A stretch of DNA of 10,381 nucleotides from Anaerolineaceae bacterium UBA4799 (GCA_002402725.1 DHGL01000045.1:89999-100379); one strand, 5' to 3'; positions 1 through 7,091 are shown, numbered from the stretch's first letter. Program-made: numbers and translations. Notes: generated from the letters alone by a model not told the origin.

Positions 1-69
1 GCGATTTTACAGCGTATGGCGCGCACCAAAGACAATATGGAATTCCTGGAGAATTTAACGGAGGACTAA
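1..69 (+). CDS. 3' end of an unidentified upstream gene (partial)
   Basis: An open frame enters from the left edge and gives 22 residues (beginning AILQRMARTKD, ending LENLTED) before TAA at 67-69. The tail is charged and looks like a helical cytoplasmic end. The family cannot be recognised from so little. The stop codon directly abuts the GTG start of the LysM/M23 gene, and that gene's Shine-Dalgarno sequence GGAGG (60-64) lies inside this frame. The two genes are therefore very probably co-transcribed and translationally coupled. Confidence 0.6.
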   Translation, partial: AILQRMARTKDNMEFLENLTED

Positions 70-1182
70 GTGATTAAAAAACAACCAGTCCCGGATGCGC
101 CAATAGAGCCGGAAAAACAGGTAACCCCTGTAAGTCCCGCTAAATCGGCCCCATCCTGGACGGCTATTCTCTCATGGGGGGGAACTCTTTTAATGGTAGC
201 AATTTTGCTGGCGGTATTGTTCCGCTTTAATCCCGCCGATGTGTTTACTAAGAACCATCAGCCATTGAGTGTTGAGACGGGTGCTCAAATTGAGTTGCCG
301 GCTTTAACCACCACCCGGGCGGATTATTCGCTGGTAAGAGCCGCCAGCCTGGACACGACCATCCCCGAGGGCGTGCGGCATTTTGCCATCAAACACACCG
401 TTGAAGAAGGCGATTCCATCTTCGCCATCGCCAAGAAATACAACCTGAAGCCGGAAACGATTTTATGGGCCAATTACGACCTGTTGCACGATGACCCGAC
501 TTATCTGAATCCTGGCTGGCAGTTGATCATTCCACCCACAGACGGCATCTACTATAAATTGCAAGAGGGCGATACCCTCGAAAAACTGGCGGAGAAATAC
601 GACGCAAATGTCGAGGATATCATCCGCTGGCCTTCCAATCATATGGACATTACCACTCCCTCTGTTGCGGGGTTGGATTATGTGATGATTCCTGGCGGCT
701 ACCGCGAGATCCAATCCTGGATCGTACCGCTGGCTTATACCTCCGGTTCCGGTGCGACACGTGAAATCGCTGGACCGGGTGGATGTGGTTCAACCAACTA
801 CGTGCTCATTGGCTCTACATCGTTCCTGTGGCCAGGTTCGCAGTATGACCTTTCAGGGTTTGATTTCTCCAGTTATCACCTTGCCATTGATATTTCAGCC
901 GGCGTAGGCGACGCGGTTTACGCATCTGACAGCGGCACGGTAGTGTACGCCGGTTGGAATGACTCGGGTTACGGTAACCTGGTGGTCATCGACCACGGCA
1001 ATGGCTACGAAACGCTTTACGCTCACCTTTCACAGGTATATGTCTCCTGCGGTCAGGGTGTTTACCGGGGCGGAGTTATCGGCGCTGCGGGCAATACCGG
1101 CCGCTCGTTCGGGTCGCACCTGCACTTCGAGGTTCGCTTGAACGGAGGTTTCGTAAACCCCTGGTCGGTGTTGGGTTACTAG
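70..1182 (+). CDS. Membrane-anchored LysM / M23 (LytM) peptidase
   Basis: A 370-residue cell-wall protein, predicted to cut peptide bridges in peptidoglycan from outside the membrane. A proline-rich cytoplasmic N-terminus (1-30) is followed by one membrane segment (about 31-53). Two LysM-type repeats bind glycan (about 107-155 and 161-208; both contain the EGDS/EGDT turn and end in a P-G/IIP-like edge). The C-terminal M23 domain (about 268-365) keeps the zinc-site residues: H270 and D274 in HLAID, H319 in YAHLS, and H350/H352 in HLHFE. An intact metal site suggests an active enzyme rather than a degenerate LytM activator. C239 and C327 could form a disulfide outside the cell. The start is GTG at 70, five bases after GGAGG and directly after the previous gene's stop. 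A terminator follows. The family call is firm; the exact bond cut is not known. Confidence 0.9.
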   Translation: MIKKQPVPDAPIEPEKQVTPVSPAKSAPSWTAILSWGGTLLMVAILLAVLFRFNPADVFTKNHQPLSVETGAQIELPALTTTRADYSLVRAASLDTTIPEGVRHFAIKHTVEEGDSIFAIAKKYNLKPETILWANYDLLHDDPTYLNPGWQLIIPPTDGIYYKLQEGDTLEKLAEKYDANVEDIIRWPSNHMDITTPSVAGLDYVMIPGGYREIQSWIVPLAYTSGSGATREIAGPGGCGSTNYVLIGSTSFLWPGSQYDLSGFDFSSYHLAIDISAGVGDAVYASDSGTVVYAGWNDSGYGNLVVIDHGNGYETLYAHLSQVYVSCGQGVYRGGVIGAAGNTGRSFGSHLHFEVRLNGGFVNPWSVLGY

Positions 1183-1199
1183 GATTTTTTAGATGGAAT

Positions 1200-1236
1200 G
1201 CCAAACGGGAGGAGAATTCCCTCCCGTTTGGCTTTT
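1200..1236 (+). terminator. Intrinsic terminator after the LysM/M23 gene
   Basis: A perfect 13-bp stem (1200-1212 with 1220-1232, GCCAAACGGGAGG and its complement) has a 7-nt loop and is followed by TTTT (1233-1236). It ends plus-strand transcription. The same hairpin lies immediately past the priA stop codon on the minus strand, but no T-tract follows it in that direction, so any effect on priA transcripts would be weaker. Confidence 0.85.
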
Positions 1237-3730
1237 AAAGCAGGCTTAACGGGTCGAGGCTTATATCCACCAGCAATCCGGGGTTTTGCCAGGTAGTGAG
1301 GGGGTGGTGTTCAAGCACCAGGCGCGGGTCAGGCGCGCGGATGATCACCTGCCAGCGGAAATACCCCGACCTTTTCTGGTAAAAACAGGGGACCGGTCCA
1401 ATAATCGAAGTGTTGCGGTAGTTCTCCGTGTCAATCCAGTGCCTTAATTGCTCCCCGGCTGCCAGAGCGCCATTTTGCGCCGCCAATGGGTCAGTGTGCC
1501 TGAATTCAATCTTCAACAACCTGGAGAAAGGTGGATATCCGGTGCGTTCGCGATAAGCCAGTTCGGTCTTGTAGAATCCCTCGGCATCGTAAGCCGCGGC
1601 TGCCCGGATGACGTAATGTTCGGGTTGGAAGGTTTGCAAAATGACCCTGCCGCCGCGACCGCTGCGTCCCGCCCTGCCTGCCACCTGGGTGAGCAGCTGG
1701 TAGGTACGCTCTGCAGCCCGAAAATCCGGCAGGTTGAGGCTGATATCAGCCAGCACCACGCCCACCAGGGTGACCAGCGGCAGGTCGAGCCCCTTGGCGA
1801 GCATTTGCGTGCCGATGAGCACATCAGCCCGGTGCTGGATGAAATGGTCCAGGATGAGGTCGTGAGCGCCGTGGTAACGGGCGGTGTCGGCATCCCAGCG
1901 CAGCAGGCGCGCGGATGGGAGCTGTTCACTTAAGTATTTCTCCAGGCCCTCTGTTCCCAGGCCGAATTGCCTAATGTTCTTACTATTGCAGGAAGGGCAT
2001 GCCAGCGGCAGCGCGCGTCGGTAATTGCAGGTGTGGCAAATAAGTGAATTTTCGTCAGCGTGCCAGGTGAGCTGGGTTTCGCAGCGCGGGCAGCGCATCA
2101 CAAATCCGCAGTCACGGCAAAAAACATACGAGGCGCTGCCGCGGCGGTTGAGCAAGAGAATCGCCTGCTCATCGCGCTGCAACACATTCTCCAGTGCAGT
2201 ATGCAGCGCCTGGCTGATGGCTGAGCGGTTGCCGGCGCTCAATTCTCGACGCATGTCCACAACTTCAACTCGCGGCAGATCGGTGAAGAGCGGCGGTACA
2301 GTTTCAGGTTCTTTGCCGTTCCACGCGGCGTGTGCCAGGATGCGCCGGGGAAGACGGTGAACGCGCCAGTGGTTCTGTTCAAACTGATACAGGGTTTCCA
2401 CATCCGGTGTGGCGCTGCCCAGCAGCAGGCAGGCGCTGTTGATTTGGCTGAGCAAGAGCGCGCATTGCACGGTATGGTAGTGCGGCTGCGTGTCCTCCTG
2501 GCGGTAAGAAGCATCGTGCGCCTCATCGATAACGATCAAACCAGGGTCGGGCAGCGGCGAGAAGAGCGCACTGCGCGGTCCGACGACGATGGGCAATAAG
2601 CCCGCGCGTATGCGCCGCCAGGTATCGTAGCGCTCGCCCGGAGAAAGTTTTGAATGAATCAACCCCACCTTACCGGGGAAGCGCGCGAAAAAGCGCTTCA
2701 CGGTCTGCGGGGTGAGCGATATTTCCGGGACAAGGATGAAAACGCCTCTCCCCGTTTCCAGCACAGCAGCAGCGGCTCGCAAGTAGATTTCGGTTTTTCC
2801 TGAGCCGGTGACGCCGACCAGCAGGTTCGGCTTGCGCGTGGAAGCATCCATGAGCTGGTTATGGATCTCCTGCCAGACTTCCTGCTGGTGGCTGGTGAGC
2901 ACAGGGGAACGGGTGAGCACGGGTTGCAGTTTTTCCAACGGGTCGCGCCAGATTTCGGTCTCGCCAAGGATGACGAGTCCCAGTTCGGCAAGACGGTTGA
3001 GGTCCGCGGAGGTGGCTCCGCTCTCAGCGTAAACCCAAGAAATGGTTACCGGGATCGCCTGTTGCTCGAGGAACTCAAGCGCTGCCTTACGGCGCTGTGC
3101 TGCGCTTGTACCCGCTTTACCGATGTTGACCTTGGGGTCGTCGCGCCACCCTCGCGGCGCGCTAAACTGCGCGGTACGGACGACTTTTGGGCGGACAGAG
3201 GGAGGGGGCAGGATGGAACGGGTTTCCACCAGGCCGGCCTTAACCAAAGCCGGCAGGCTCTCACGCCAGTTCACCCGGGGCAATGCCGCGTCCACCTGGC
3301 GCCCGCGAAGGGCGCCGCGTTTATCCAGCAGAGCGAGTAGACGCTGCTGCACGGGTGCCATGGTGGTTGAGCGCTTTCCTTCGGTGCGCTGTACCAGCAT
3401 ATCCGCGTGCTGGCTGAGCCCTGGCGGTACCATCAGGTCAAGGCATTGCGGCAGGGTGGCCAGGTTATCGTGTGCCATTAGTGCTGCCAGACGCATCTGC
3501 CAGGAGGTCAATACCGGCACATCGTCCACAACAGTGGCGATGGGTTTGGTTTCGGCAACCGCGGGGGTTTCAAGCAGGCTGACAACAATGCCTTGCGCGG
3601 ACTGCCTGCCAAAGGGCACGGTTACCAGCGTGCCCGGCTGTATCAGGTGTTCAAGCCCGGCAGGCAGCTGGTAATCAAAAAGCTCAGTTAATTGGGCAAT
3701 ATTGACGGAGACACGGGCGTAATGAGGCAT
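1235..3730 (-). CDS. priA: Primosomal protein N', replication restart helicase PriA
   Basis: A full-length 831-residue superfamily 2 3'-5' DNA helicase that recognises stalled forks and starts reloading of the replicative helicase. The N-terminal 3'-end-binding domain (about 1-105, starting MPHYARVSVN) and a winged-helix region (about 120-260) precede the helicase core. Walker A is GVTGSGKTE (306-314), motif II is DEAH (402-405), motif III GSATPD (438-443), and motif VI QVAGRAGRSGR (682-692). The zinc-binding insert has all eight cysteines: C538, C541, C547, C550, C565, C568, C578 and C581. Motif II reads DEAHD where E. coli PriA has DEEHD, by recall. The ATG lies 9 nt after the stop of the MEMO-family gene and has no clear Shine-Dalgarno sequence, so translation is probably coupled to that gene. 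Confidence 0.97.
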   Translation of the reverse strand: MPHYARVSVNIAQLTELFDYQLPAGLEHLIQPGTLVTVPFGRQSAQGIVVSLLETPAVAETKPIATVVDDVPVLTSWQMRLAALMAHDNLATLPQCLDLMVPPGLSQHADMLVQRTEGKRSTTMAPVQQRLLALLDKRGALRGRQVDAALPRVNWRESLPALVKAGLVETRSILPPPSVRPKVVRTAQFSAPRGWRDDPKVNIGKAGTSAAQRRKAALEFLEQQAIPVTISWVYAESGATSADLNRLAELGLVILGETEIWRDPLEKLQPVLTRSPVLTSHQQEVWQEIHNQLMDASTRKPNLLVGVTGSGKTEIYLRAAAAVLETGRGVFILVPEISLTPQTVKRFFARFPGKVGLIHSKLSPGERYDTWRRIRAGLLPIVVGPRSALFSPLPDPGLIVIDEAHDASYRQEDTQPHYHTVQCALLLSQINSACLLLGSATPDVETLYQFEQNHWRVHRLPRRILAHAAWNGKEPETVPPLFTDLPRVEVVDMRRELSAGNRSAISQALHTALENVLQRDEQAILLLNRRGSASYVFCRDCGFVMRCPRCETQLTWHADENSLICHTCNYRRALPLACPSCNSKNIRQFGLGTEGLEKYLSEQLPSARLLRWDADTARYHGAHDLILDHFIQHRADVLIGTQMLAKGLDLPLVTLVGVVLADISLNLPDFRAAERTYQLLTQVAGRAGRSGRGGRVILQTFQPEHYVIRAAAAYDAEGFYKTELAYRERTGYPPFSRLLKIEFRHTDPLAAQNGALAAGEQLRHWIDTENYRNTSIIGPVPCFYQKRSGYFRWQVIIRAPDPRLVLEHHPLTTWQNPGLLVDISLDPLSLL

Positions 3731-3739
3731 GGAAGTAAT

Positions 3740-4582
3740 TCAGCGCGTAACCGCGAGTGCACCGTAACCGACCACGCGGTTGCTATCACCGGAGGCGTCC
3801 GCGGAGGTACTGTGGTGCAGCAGCGTAACCCTGGTGGCGCCGAGGAATTTTTCTGTCCACAGCATGAAGGCTACCGCGCCGGCGCCGCAGGCAAAACCTT
3901 CGCCACAGCGTTCCGCTCTCAACACGCCTTCAGGTGAAAACGCGGTGATTTGCTGCAGCATGCTGGTATCCAGTTGAATTGCTTCACCCTGTGTGTAGAA
4001 ATGCGAAAGGTCGGTACTGGCTACCAGCAGCACCTTGTGCTTTTTGAGTACGGGCGTAATAGCGGCGGCAGCAGACTCCAACAAAGCGGGTTCCTGGCTG
4101 CGTACCATTATTGGTATCAGGGTAAAGGGTGCGCTCAACGCCACCTGCAGGAATGGGAGTTGGATTTCAAGCGAATGCTCGTGGTCATTGGCGATATGCT
4201 GCAGTGTTTCACCCGTTTCTTTTTCTATGTTCACGGAACACATCTTCACCAGTTCCTGGTTTATCGGTACCTCTCCAAGGGGAGTGGCGTAAGCCCGGTG
4301 GGCGCTGGTAAGCAGTTTGTTGGGCATGTAATCATGCAGCGGTGAGAAGATGACGCAAACATCGTACGCATTTCCTTTAACGCAGCGGTAGGCGTACCCG
4401 GCAGTGGCCCCGGAATAGAAATATCCGGCGTGAGGAGCAATAAGACCAGTCACTTCACCCGGCAGCAGTGTGGGTGTTGCTGCGTCAATGTATTCATTGA
4501 TCTCACTGCGCAGCACATCCTGGTTGGCCGGGTACCAGGCTCCGGCGATGGGAGAACGGCGGATGGGGGGATAGGTATTCAT
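3740..4582 (-). CDS. MEMO family / AmmeMemoRadiSam system protein B
   Basis: A 280-residue protein of the MEMO1 family, related to class III extradiol dioxygenases. It shows the conserved start (RRSPIAGAWYP, 8-18), APHAGYFYSG (49-58), SPLHDY (80-85), STDLSHF (189-195) and a late ACGAGAVAF (231-239). By analogy with human MEMO1, H51, H83, H194 and C232 are the likely metal ligands, and all are present. In bacteria and archaea the family usually occurs with an AMMECR1-domain protein (A) and a radical SAM protein; neither is in this window. The molecular reaction of the bacterial system is unknown. The start is ATG at 4582 with GAGG (4588-4591) five bases upstream. It has its own -10 box and is the first gene of a two-gene unit with priA. 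Confidence 0.9.
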   Translation of the reverse strand: MNTYPPIRRSPIAGAWYPANQDVLRSEINEYIDAATPTLLPGEVTGLIAPHAGYFYSGATAGYAYRCVKGNAYDVCVIFSPLHDYMPNKLLTSAHRAYATPLGEVPINQELVKMCSVNIEKETGETLQHIANDHEHSLEIQLPFLQVALSAPFTLIPIMVRSQEPALLESAAAAITPVLKKHKVLLVASTDLSHFYTQGEAIQLDTSMLQQITAFSPEGVLRAERCGEGFACGAGAVAFMLWTEKFLGATRVTLLHHSTSADASGDSNRVVGYGALAVTR

Positions 4583-4587
4583 ACTAA

Positions 4588-4591
4588 CCTC
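4588..4591 (-). promoter_or_regulatory. Ribosome binding site of the MEMO-family gene
   Basis: GAGG on the minus strand, five bases before the ATG at 4582. It fixes this ATG as the start. Confidence 0.7.
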
Positions 4592-4600
4592 GCTGTCTTT

Positions 4601-4629
4601 ATTATACAGTCGCGCGCTGCGTAAAAAAA
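4601..4629 (-). promoter_or_regulatory. Probable promoter of the MEMO-family gene and priA
   Basis: A perfect TATAAT -10 box lies on the minus strand at 4606-4601. Seventeen bases upstream there is only the T-run of the lysS terminator (4623-4629), so the -35 is poor. Because a strong terminator sits just upstream, a promoter is needed here for the two downstream genes. The predicted 5' leader is about 12-14 nt. Confidence 0.6.
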
Positions 4630-4655
4630 TACCCGGTCACGTTTTGGTAACCGGG
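4623..4655 (-). terminator. Intrinsic terminator after lysS
   Basis: On the minus strand a 9-bp stem (4655-4647 with 4640-4632, one G-U pair) and a 6-nt loop are followed by TA and seven T residues (4629-4623). It begins about 20 nt after the lysS stop codon and separates greA-lysS from the MEMO-family gene and priA. Confidence 0.85.
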
Positions 4656-4675
4656 GCGGGACATGACCGTGATTA

Positions 4676-6190
4676 TTAGTCGTCGCGTTCGCGCAGGGGT
4701 GGGAAGAGCAGCACCTCGCGGATGTTTTTCTGCCCGGTTAACAGCATCACCAGGCGATCGATACCCATGCCAAACCCGCCCTGCGGCGGCATGCCATAGG
4801 ACATGGCGTTGAGGTAGTCTTCATCCATGGGGTGCTGTTCTTCATCGTCTGCCTTGTAATCGCGGCCCATTTCAAGAAAACGTTTTTCCTGTTCCAGCGG
4901 GTCGTTCAGTTCCGTAAAGGCGTTGCAAAGTTCCATGCCACACACGAAACCTTCGAAACGCTCTACGGTCGAGGGGTCGCCAGGCACGTTCTTGGCCAGC
5001 GGCGAAATATCACGCGGGTAATCATACATAAAAGTCGGCTGCACCAGGGTGGGCTCCACGAACTCCTCCAGCAGTTGCTCGATGAGCTTACCGCGCGCTT
5101 CGCCCGGGTTGACCTTCATACCGAGGGAAACCATTACGTTTTCAAGGGCTTCAGCAAACGGGTAGAGAGAAATATCAATGTTGGCATTCTCGATGAGGCT
5201 CTGACGCAGGTTCACCCGGCGCCAGGGCGGGTTGAAATCCAACTCAATATCGTCGTATGTCAACTTGCGAGTGCCAAACACCGTGTCACACACGTGGGCG
5301 ATCATCTCCTCGGTCATTTCCATTACTTTAAGATAATCCGCGTACGCCCAGTAGAACTCAAGTTGCGTGAACTCCGGGTTGTGTTTGTAAGAGACGCCTT
5401 CGTTGCGGAAGTCACGGCCGATTTCATACACCCGGTCAAAACCGCCCACGGTGAGGCGTTTGAGATAAAGCTCAAAAGATATACGCAGGTAAAGGTCCTG
5501 TTTTAACTGGTTGTGATGGGTGACGAAGGGCTTGGCAGCCGCGCCGCCATAGATGGGCTGCAGTATGGGGGTTTCAACTTCCAGGAAGCCGCGGTCGTCG
5601 AGGAAACCGCGCAGCGCGCGCACCACTGCTGTGCGTGTGCGGAAGATCTGGCGCACCTCCTGGTTCACCGCCAGGTCCGCATAGCGCTGGCGGTAGCGGG
5701 TTTCGGGGTCCGAGAGGGTGGCATGGCGCACCACCTGACCATCCACCACCTCGTCCTTGGCAGCGGGCAGGGGCGTAATGGCTTTGGCCAGCATCTTGAA
5801 GTGACGCACCAGCAGGCTTACCTCGCCAGTGCGCGTGCGTACCAGGTCACCGCCCGCCTGAATGTAATCGCCCAGGTCGAATTGGTCTTTGAAGCGCTGC
5901 ATTTCGGTTTCACCCAGTTCGTTAACCCGGAAGAAGAGTTGAATGCGGCCGCTGCCATCTTCGATATGCGCGAACGCCAGTTTCCCCATCAGGCGCACCG
6001 CGCGCAGCCGACCCCCCAGGATGGCGGTGAGCGGCTCAGCGCTCCCGCTTTCTTCGGATTGCTCAAACGCTTTAATCGCGTCAGCGGTCGTGCTGGTTAC
6101 CTCGGTGCGTGTCGGGTATGGCTCAACCCCGCTATCGCGCATCTGCAGGATCTTTTCATAACGGATCTTTTCAAGGTCATTAAGTTCCAT
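4676..6190 (-). CDS. lysS: Lysyl-tRNA synthetase, class II
   Basis: A complete 504-residue class IIb synthetase that charges tRNA-Lys with lysine in the cytoplasm. An N-terminal helix with the RYEKILQMRDSGVEPYP start (10-26) leads into the anticodon-binding OB-fold (about 57-135, GRLRAVRLMGKLAFAHIEDG). The catalytic core begins with the motif 1 region (about 186-212, FLDDRGFLEVETPIL). Motif 2 is YEIGRDFRNEG (255-265) with the following NPEFTQLEFYWAY. Motif 3 is GFGMGIDRLVMLL (472-484), followed by NIREVLLFPPLR. Length and motifs match the normal bacterial enzyme. ATG 6190 is preceded by AAGGA seven bases upstream. It lies 108 nt downstream of greA with no evident promoter between, so a greA-lysS operon is likely. 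A terminator follows the gene. Confidence 0.97.
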   Translation of the reverse strand: MELNDLEKIRYEKILQMRDSGVEPYPTRTEVTSTTADAIKAFEQSEESGSAEPLTAILGGRLRAVRLMGKLAFAHIEDGSGRIQLFFRVNELGETEMQRFKDQFDLGDYIQAGGDLVRTRTGEVSLLVRHFKMLAKAITPLPAAKDEVVDGQVVRHATLSDPETRYRQRYADLAVNQEVRQIFRTRTAVVRALRGFLDDRGFLEVETPILQPIYGGAAAKPFVTHHNQLKQDLYLRISFELYLKRLTVGGFDRVYEIGRDFRNEGVSYKHNPEFTQLEFYWAYADYLKVMEMTEEMIAHVCDTVFGTRKLTYDDIELDFNPPWRRVNLRQSLIENANIDISLYPFAEALENVMVSLGMKVNPGEARGKLIEQLLEEFVEPTLVQPTFMYDYPRDISPLAKNVPGDPSTVERFEGFVCGMELCNAFTELNDPLEQEKRFLEMGRDYKADDEEQHPMDEDYLNAMSYGMPPQGGFGMGIDRLVMLLTGQKNIREVLLFPPLRERDD

Positions 6191-6298
6191 GGTCTATTCC
6201 TTTTCTAATCAAGAAGCCCGCCCTGTGATCGGGGGCAGGCCTCTGTTTTCTCAGAGAACGGATCACTCTGGTGTTACTGCGGCGTGACCCCCGGTCGG
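6191..6298 (-). other. Structured spacer between greA and lysS
   Basis: On the minus-strand RNA three hairpins follow each other: 6290-6284 with 6266-6260 (7 bp, one G-U), 6256-6252 with 6245-6241 (5 bp, loop 6), and 6240-6233 with 6223-6216 (8 bp, one G-U, loop 9). The last is followed by the weakly T-rich TTCTTGATTAG and then the lysS ribosome binding site. The loop of the last hairpin (GATCAC, 6230-6225) is complementary to the GTGATC of the first (6266-6261), so alternative folds are possible. No T-box consensus is present. Confidence 0.45.
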
Positions 6299-6769
6299 TT
6301 AGAGGTCCACCTTGAGCACCTTAACGGTGTAAGCGCCTGCAGGCGCGTCAATCTGGACTTTATCTCCCACGCGTTTACCCAGCAGCGCTTTACCCATCGG
6401 AGATTCGTTTGAAATTTTACCGAGGGAGGGGTCCGCTTCTGCCACGCCTACGATTTCATATTCTTCTTTAAGTGTCGAGCCTTCCTCCTGGATGGTCACG
6501 CGGTTACCCACCTGGATGATTTCCTTATCAATTTCCTTTTCATCTACCACGCGGGCGGTGGCGAGCAAAATCTCCAGTTCTTTGATGGAACCTTCAACAA
6601 AAGCCTGTTCATTCTTGGCAGCCTCAAGTTCAGCGTTGTCAAGCAACTCTCCGCCTTCAATGGCTTCATGCAGCCTGATGGCAATCTGTTCACGTTTGGT
6701 CGTCCGCAGATAATCGAGTTCATCCTGTAGTTTCTGATATCCTTCGGTTGTCAGGACTGGTGTTGGCAT
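6299..6769 (-). CDS. greA: Transcription elongation factor GreA
   Basis: A complete 156-residue factor that enters the RNA polymerase secondary channel and stimulates cleavage of backtracked transcripts. The N-terminal antiparallel coiled coil (about 8-76) carries the tip sequence GGELLDNAELEAAKNEQ (39-55). The acidic pair that positions the catalytic magnesium is E41 and D44, the reverse order of D41/E44 in E. coli, so the chemistry should be kept. The C-terminal FKBP-like domain (about 80-156) contains the family signature ISNESPMGKALLGKRVGD (119-136). ATG 6769 is preceded by GGAAGGA (6783-6777) seven bases upstream. The gene has its own strong promoter and a long leader with a terminator-like hairpin, and it is probably transcribed with lysS. 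Confidence 0.97.
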   Translation of the reverse strand: MPTPVLTTEGYQKLQDELDYLRTTKREQIAIRLHEAIEGGELLDNAELEAAKNEQAFVEGSIKELEILLATARVVDEKEIDKEIIQVGNRVTIQEEGSTLKEEYEIVGVAEADPSLGKISNESPMGKALLGKRVGDKVQIDAPAGAYTVKVLKVDL

Positions 6770-6826
6770 ATCCTTTTCCTTCCAATGTCAGTTCGTGATA
6801 AGGGGTTTCCCTTTTAAGACAGCGAA

Positions 6827-6904
6827 TAATCCAGATAGAAAAAAACCACTCCGTTGGGAGCGATTTGAAAACGAGAGAAAACTGTCTCATTCCTCTCTGG
6901 ATTA
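6827..6904 (-). repeat. Inverted repeat bracketing the greA leader terminator
   Basis: TAATCCAGA and its exact complement (6904-6896 and 6835-6827; 9 bp) enclose the terminator-like hairpin. The first arm falls at the predicted RNA 5' end and the second lies just past the T-tract. A second pair of arms, 6888-6882 (GAGACAG) and 6822-6816 (CTGTCTT), also encloses it, with one G-U pair. These could form a closing stem or compete with other folds. Confidence 0.5.
6839..6862 (-). terminator. Terminator-like hairpin inside the greA leader (candidate attenuator)
   Basis: On the minus strand a 6-bp stem (CGCTCC, 6862-6857, with GGAGTG, 6852-6847, one G-U pair) and a 4-nt loop are followed by G and seven T residues (6845-6839). 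It lies about 40-65 nt into the predicted greA transcript and about 70 nt before the greA ATG. No minus-strand gene ends upstream of it. The short stem makes it a moderate terminator, as expected for an attenuator. Confidence 0.6.
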
Positions 6905-6909
6905 GTAAT

Positions 6910-6938
6910 AATATAGCATAAATAGTAATGTTTTGCAA
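6910..6938 (-). promoter_or_regulatory. greA promoter
   Basis: On the minus strand TTGCAA (6938-6933), a 17-bp spacer and TATATT (6915-6910) form a good housekeeping-sigma promoter. The start point should be near 6903, giving a leader of about 130 nt before the greA ATG at 6769. Confidence 0.75.
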
Positions 6939-6956
6939 GCGACAGGTTTGCAAGCG
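6932..6956. repeat. Direct repeat at the greA promoter (possible operator)
   Basis: The 10-base sequence TTTGCAAGCG occurs at 6932-6941 and 6947-6956, a 15-bp period. The first copy covers the greA -35 box. The placement fits a regulator site, but no regulator can be named. Confidence 0.4.
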
Positions 6957-7042
6957 TCAACCTGGCGGGAGAGGAGTTGTAGAGATAAACGGGTCTGATG
7001 TAATTCTTATATAAATATCCTACAGTAAACATGCAGGCGCAC

Positions 7043-7063
7043 CAGGTTTCTGCTGGAAACCTG
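7043..7063. repeat. Palindrome upstream of the NfeD-slipin operon (possible operator)
   Basis: CAGGTTTC (7043-7050) and GAAACCTG (7056-7063) form a perfect 8-bp inverted repeat with a 5-base centre. It ends at the -35 position of the downstream promoter. There is no T-tract, so it is more likely a protein-binding site than a terminator. The greA-NfeD gap (6770-7116) otherwise holds only the greA leader and the two promoters. Confidence 0.45.
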
Positions 7064-7091
7064 CAAAAGGGGAAACATAGTCGTGTATAAT
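7063..7091 (+). promoter_or_regulatory. Promoter of the NfeD-slipin operon
   Basis: A perfect TATAAT (7086-7091) has no good -35 (GCAAAA at 7063-7068). The start point would be near 7098, giving a leader of about 19 nt that contains AAAGGA (7107-7112). The weak -35 overlapping a palindrome suggests regulation. Confidence 0.6.

Noticed and set aside
1448..1933. Long plus-strand open frame (161 codons) within priA
   Set aside because: It lies antisense to the conserved zinc-binding and helicase part of priA; no family features, and explained by the codon bias of priA.
4832..5506. Plus-strand open frame of 224 codons opposite lysS, and a similar one at 5513-6208
   Set aside because: Both are antisense to conserved lysS motifs and have no recognisable protein pattern or ribosome binding site.
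6191..6298. T-box or lysine riboswitch ahead of lysS
   Set aside because: No T-box sequence (AGGGTGGNACCGCG type) and no lysine-riboswitch core are visible; the spacer is also too short for either.
6720..7032. Minus-strand open frames between greA and the NfeD gene
   Set aside because: They run through the greA promoter and leader or overlap the greA start out of frame, and lack any family pattern.
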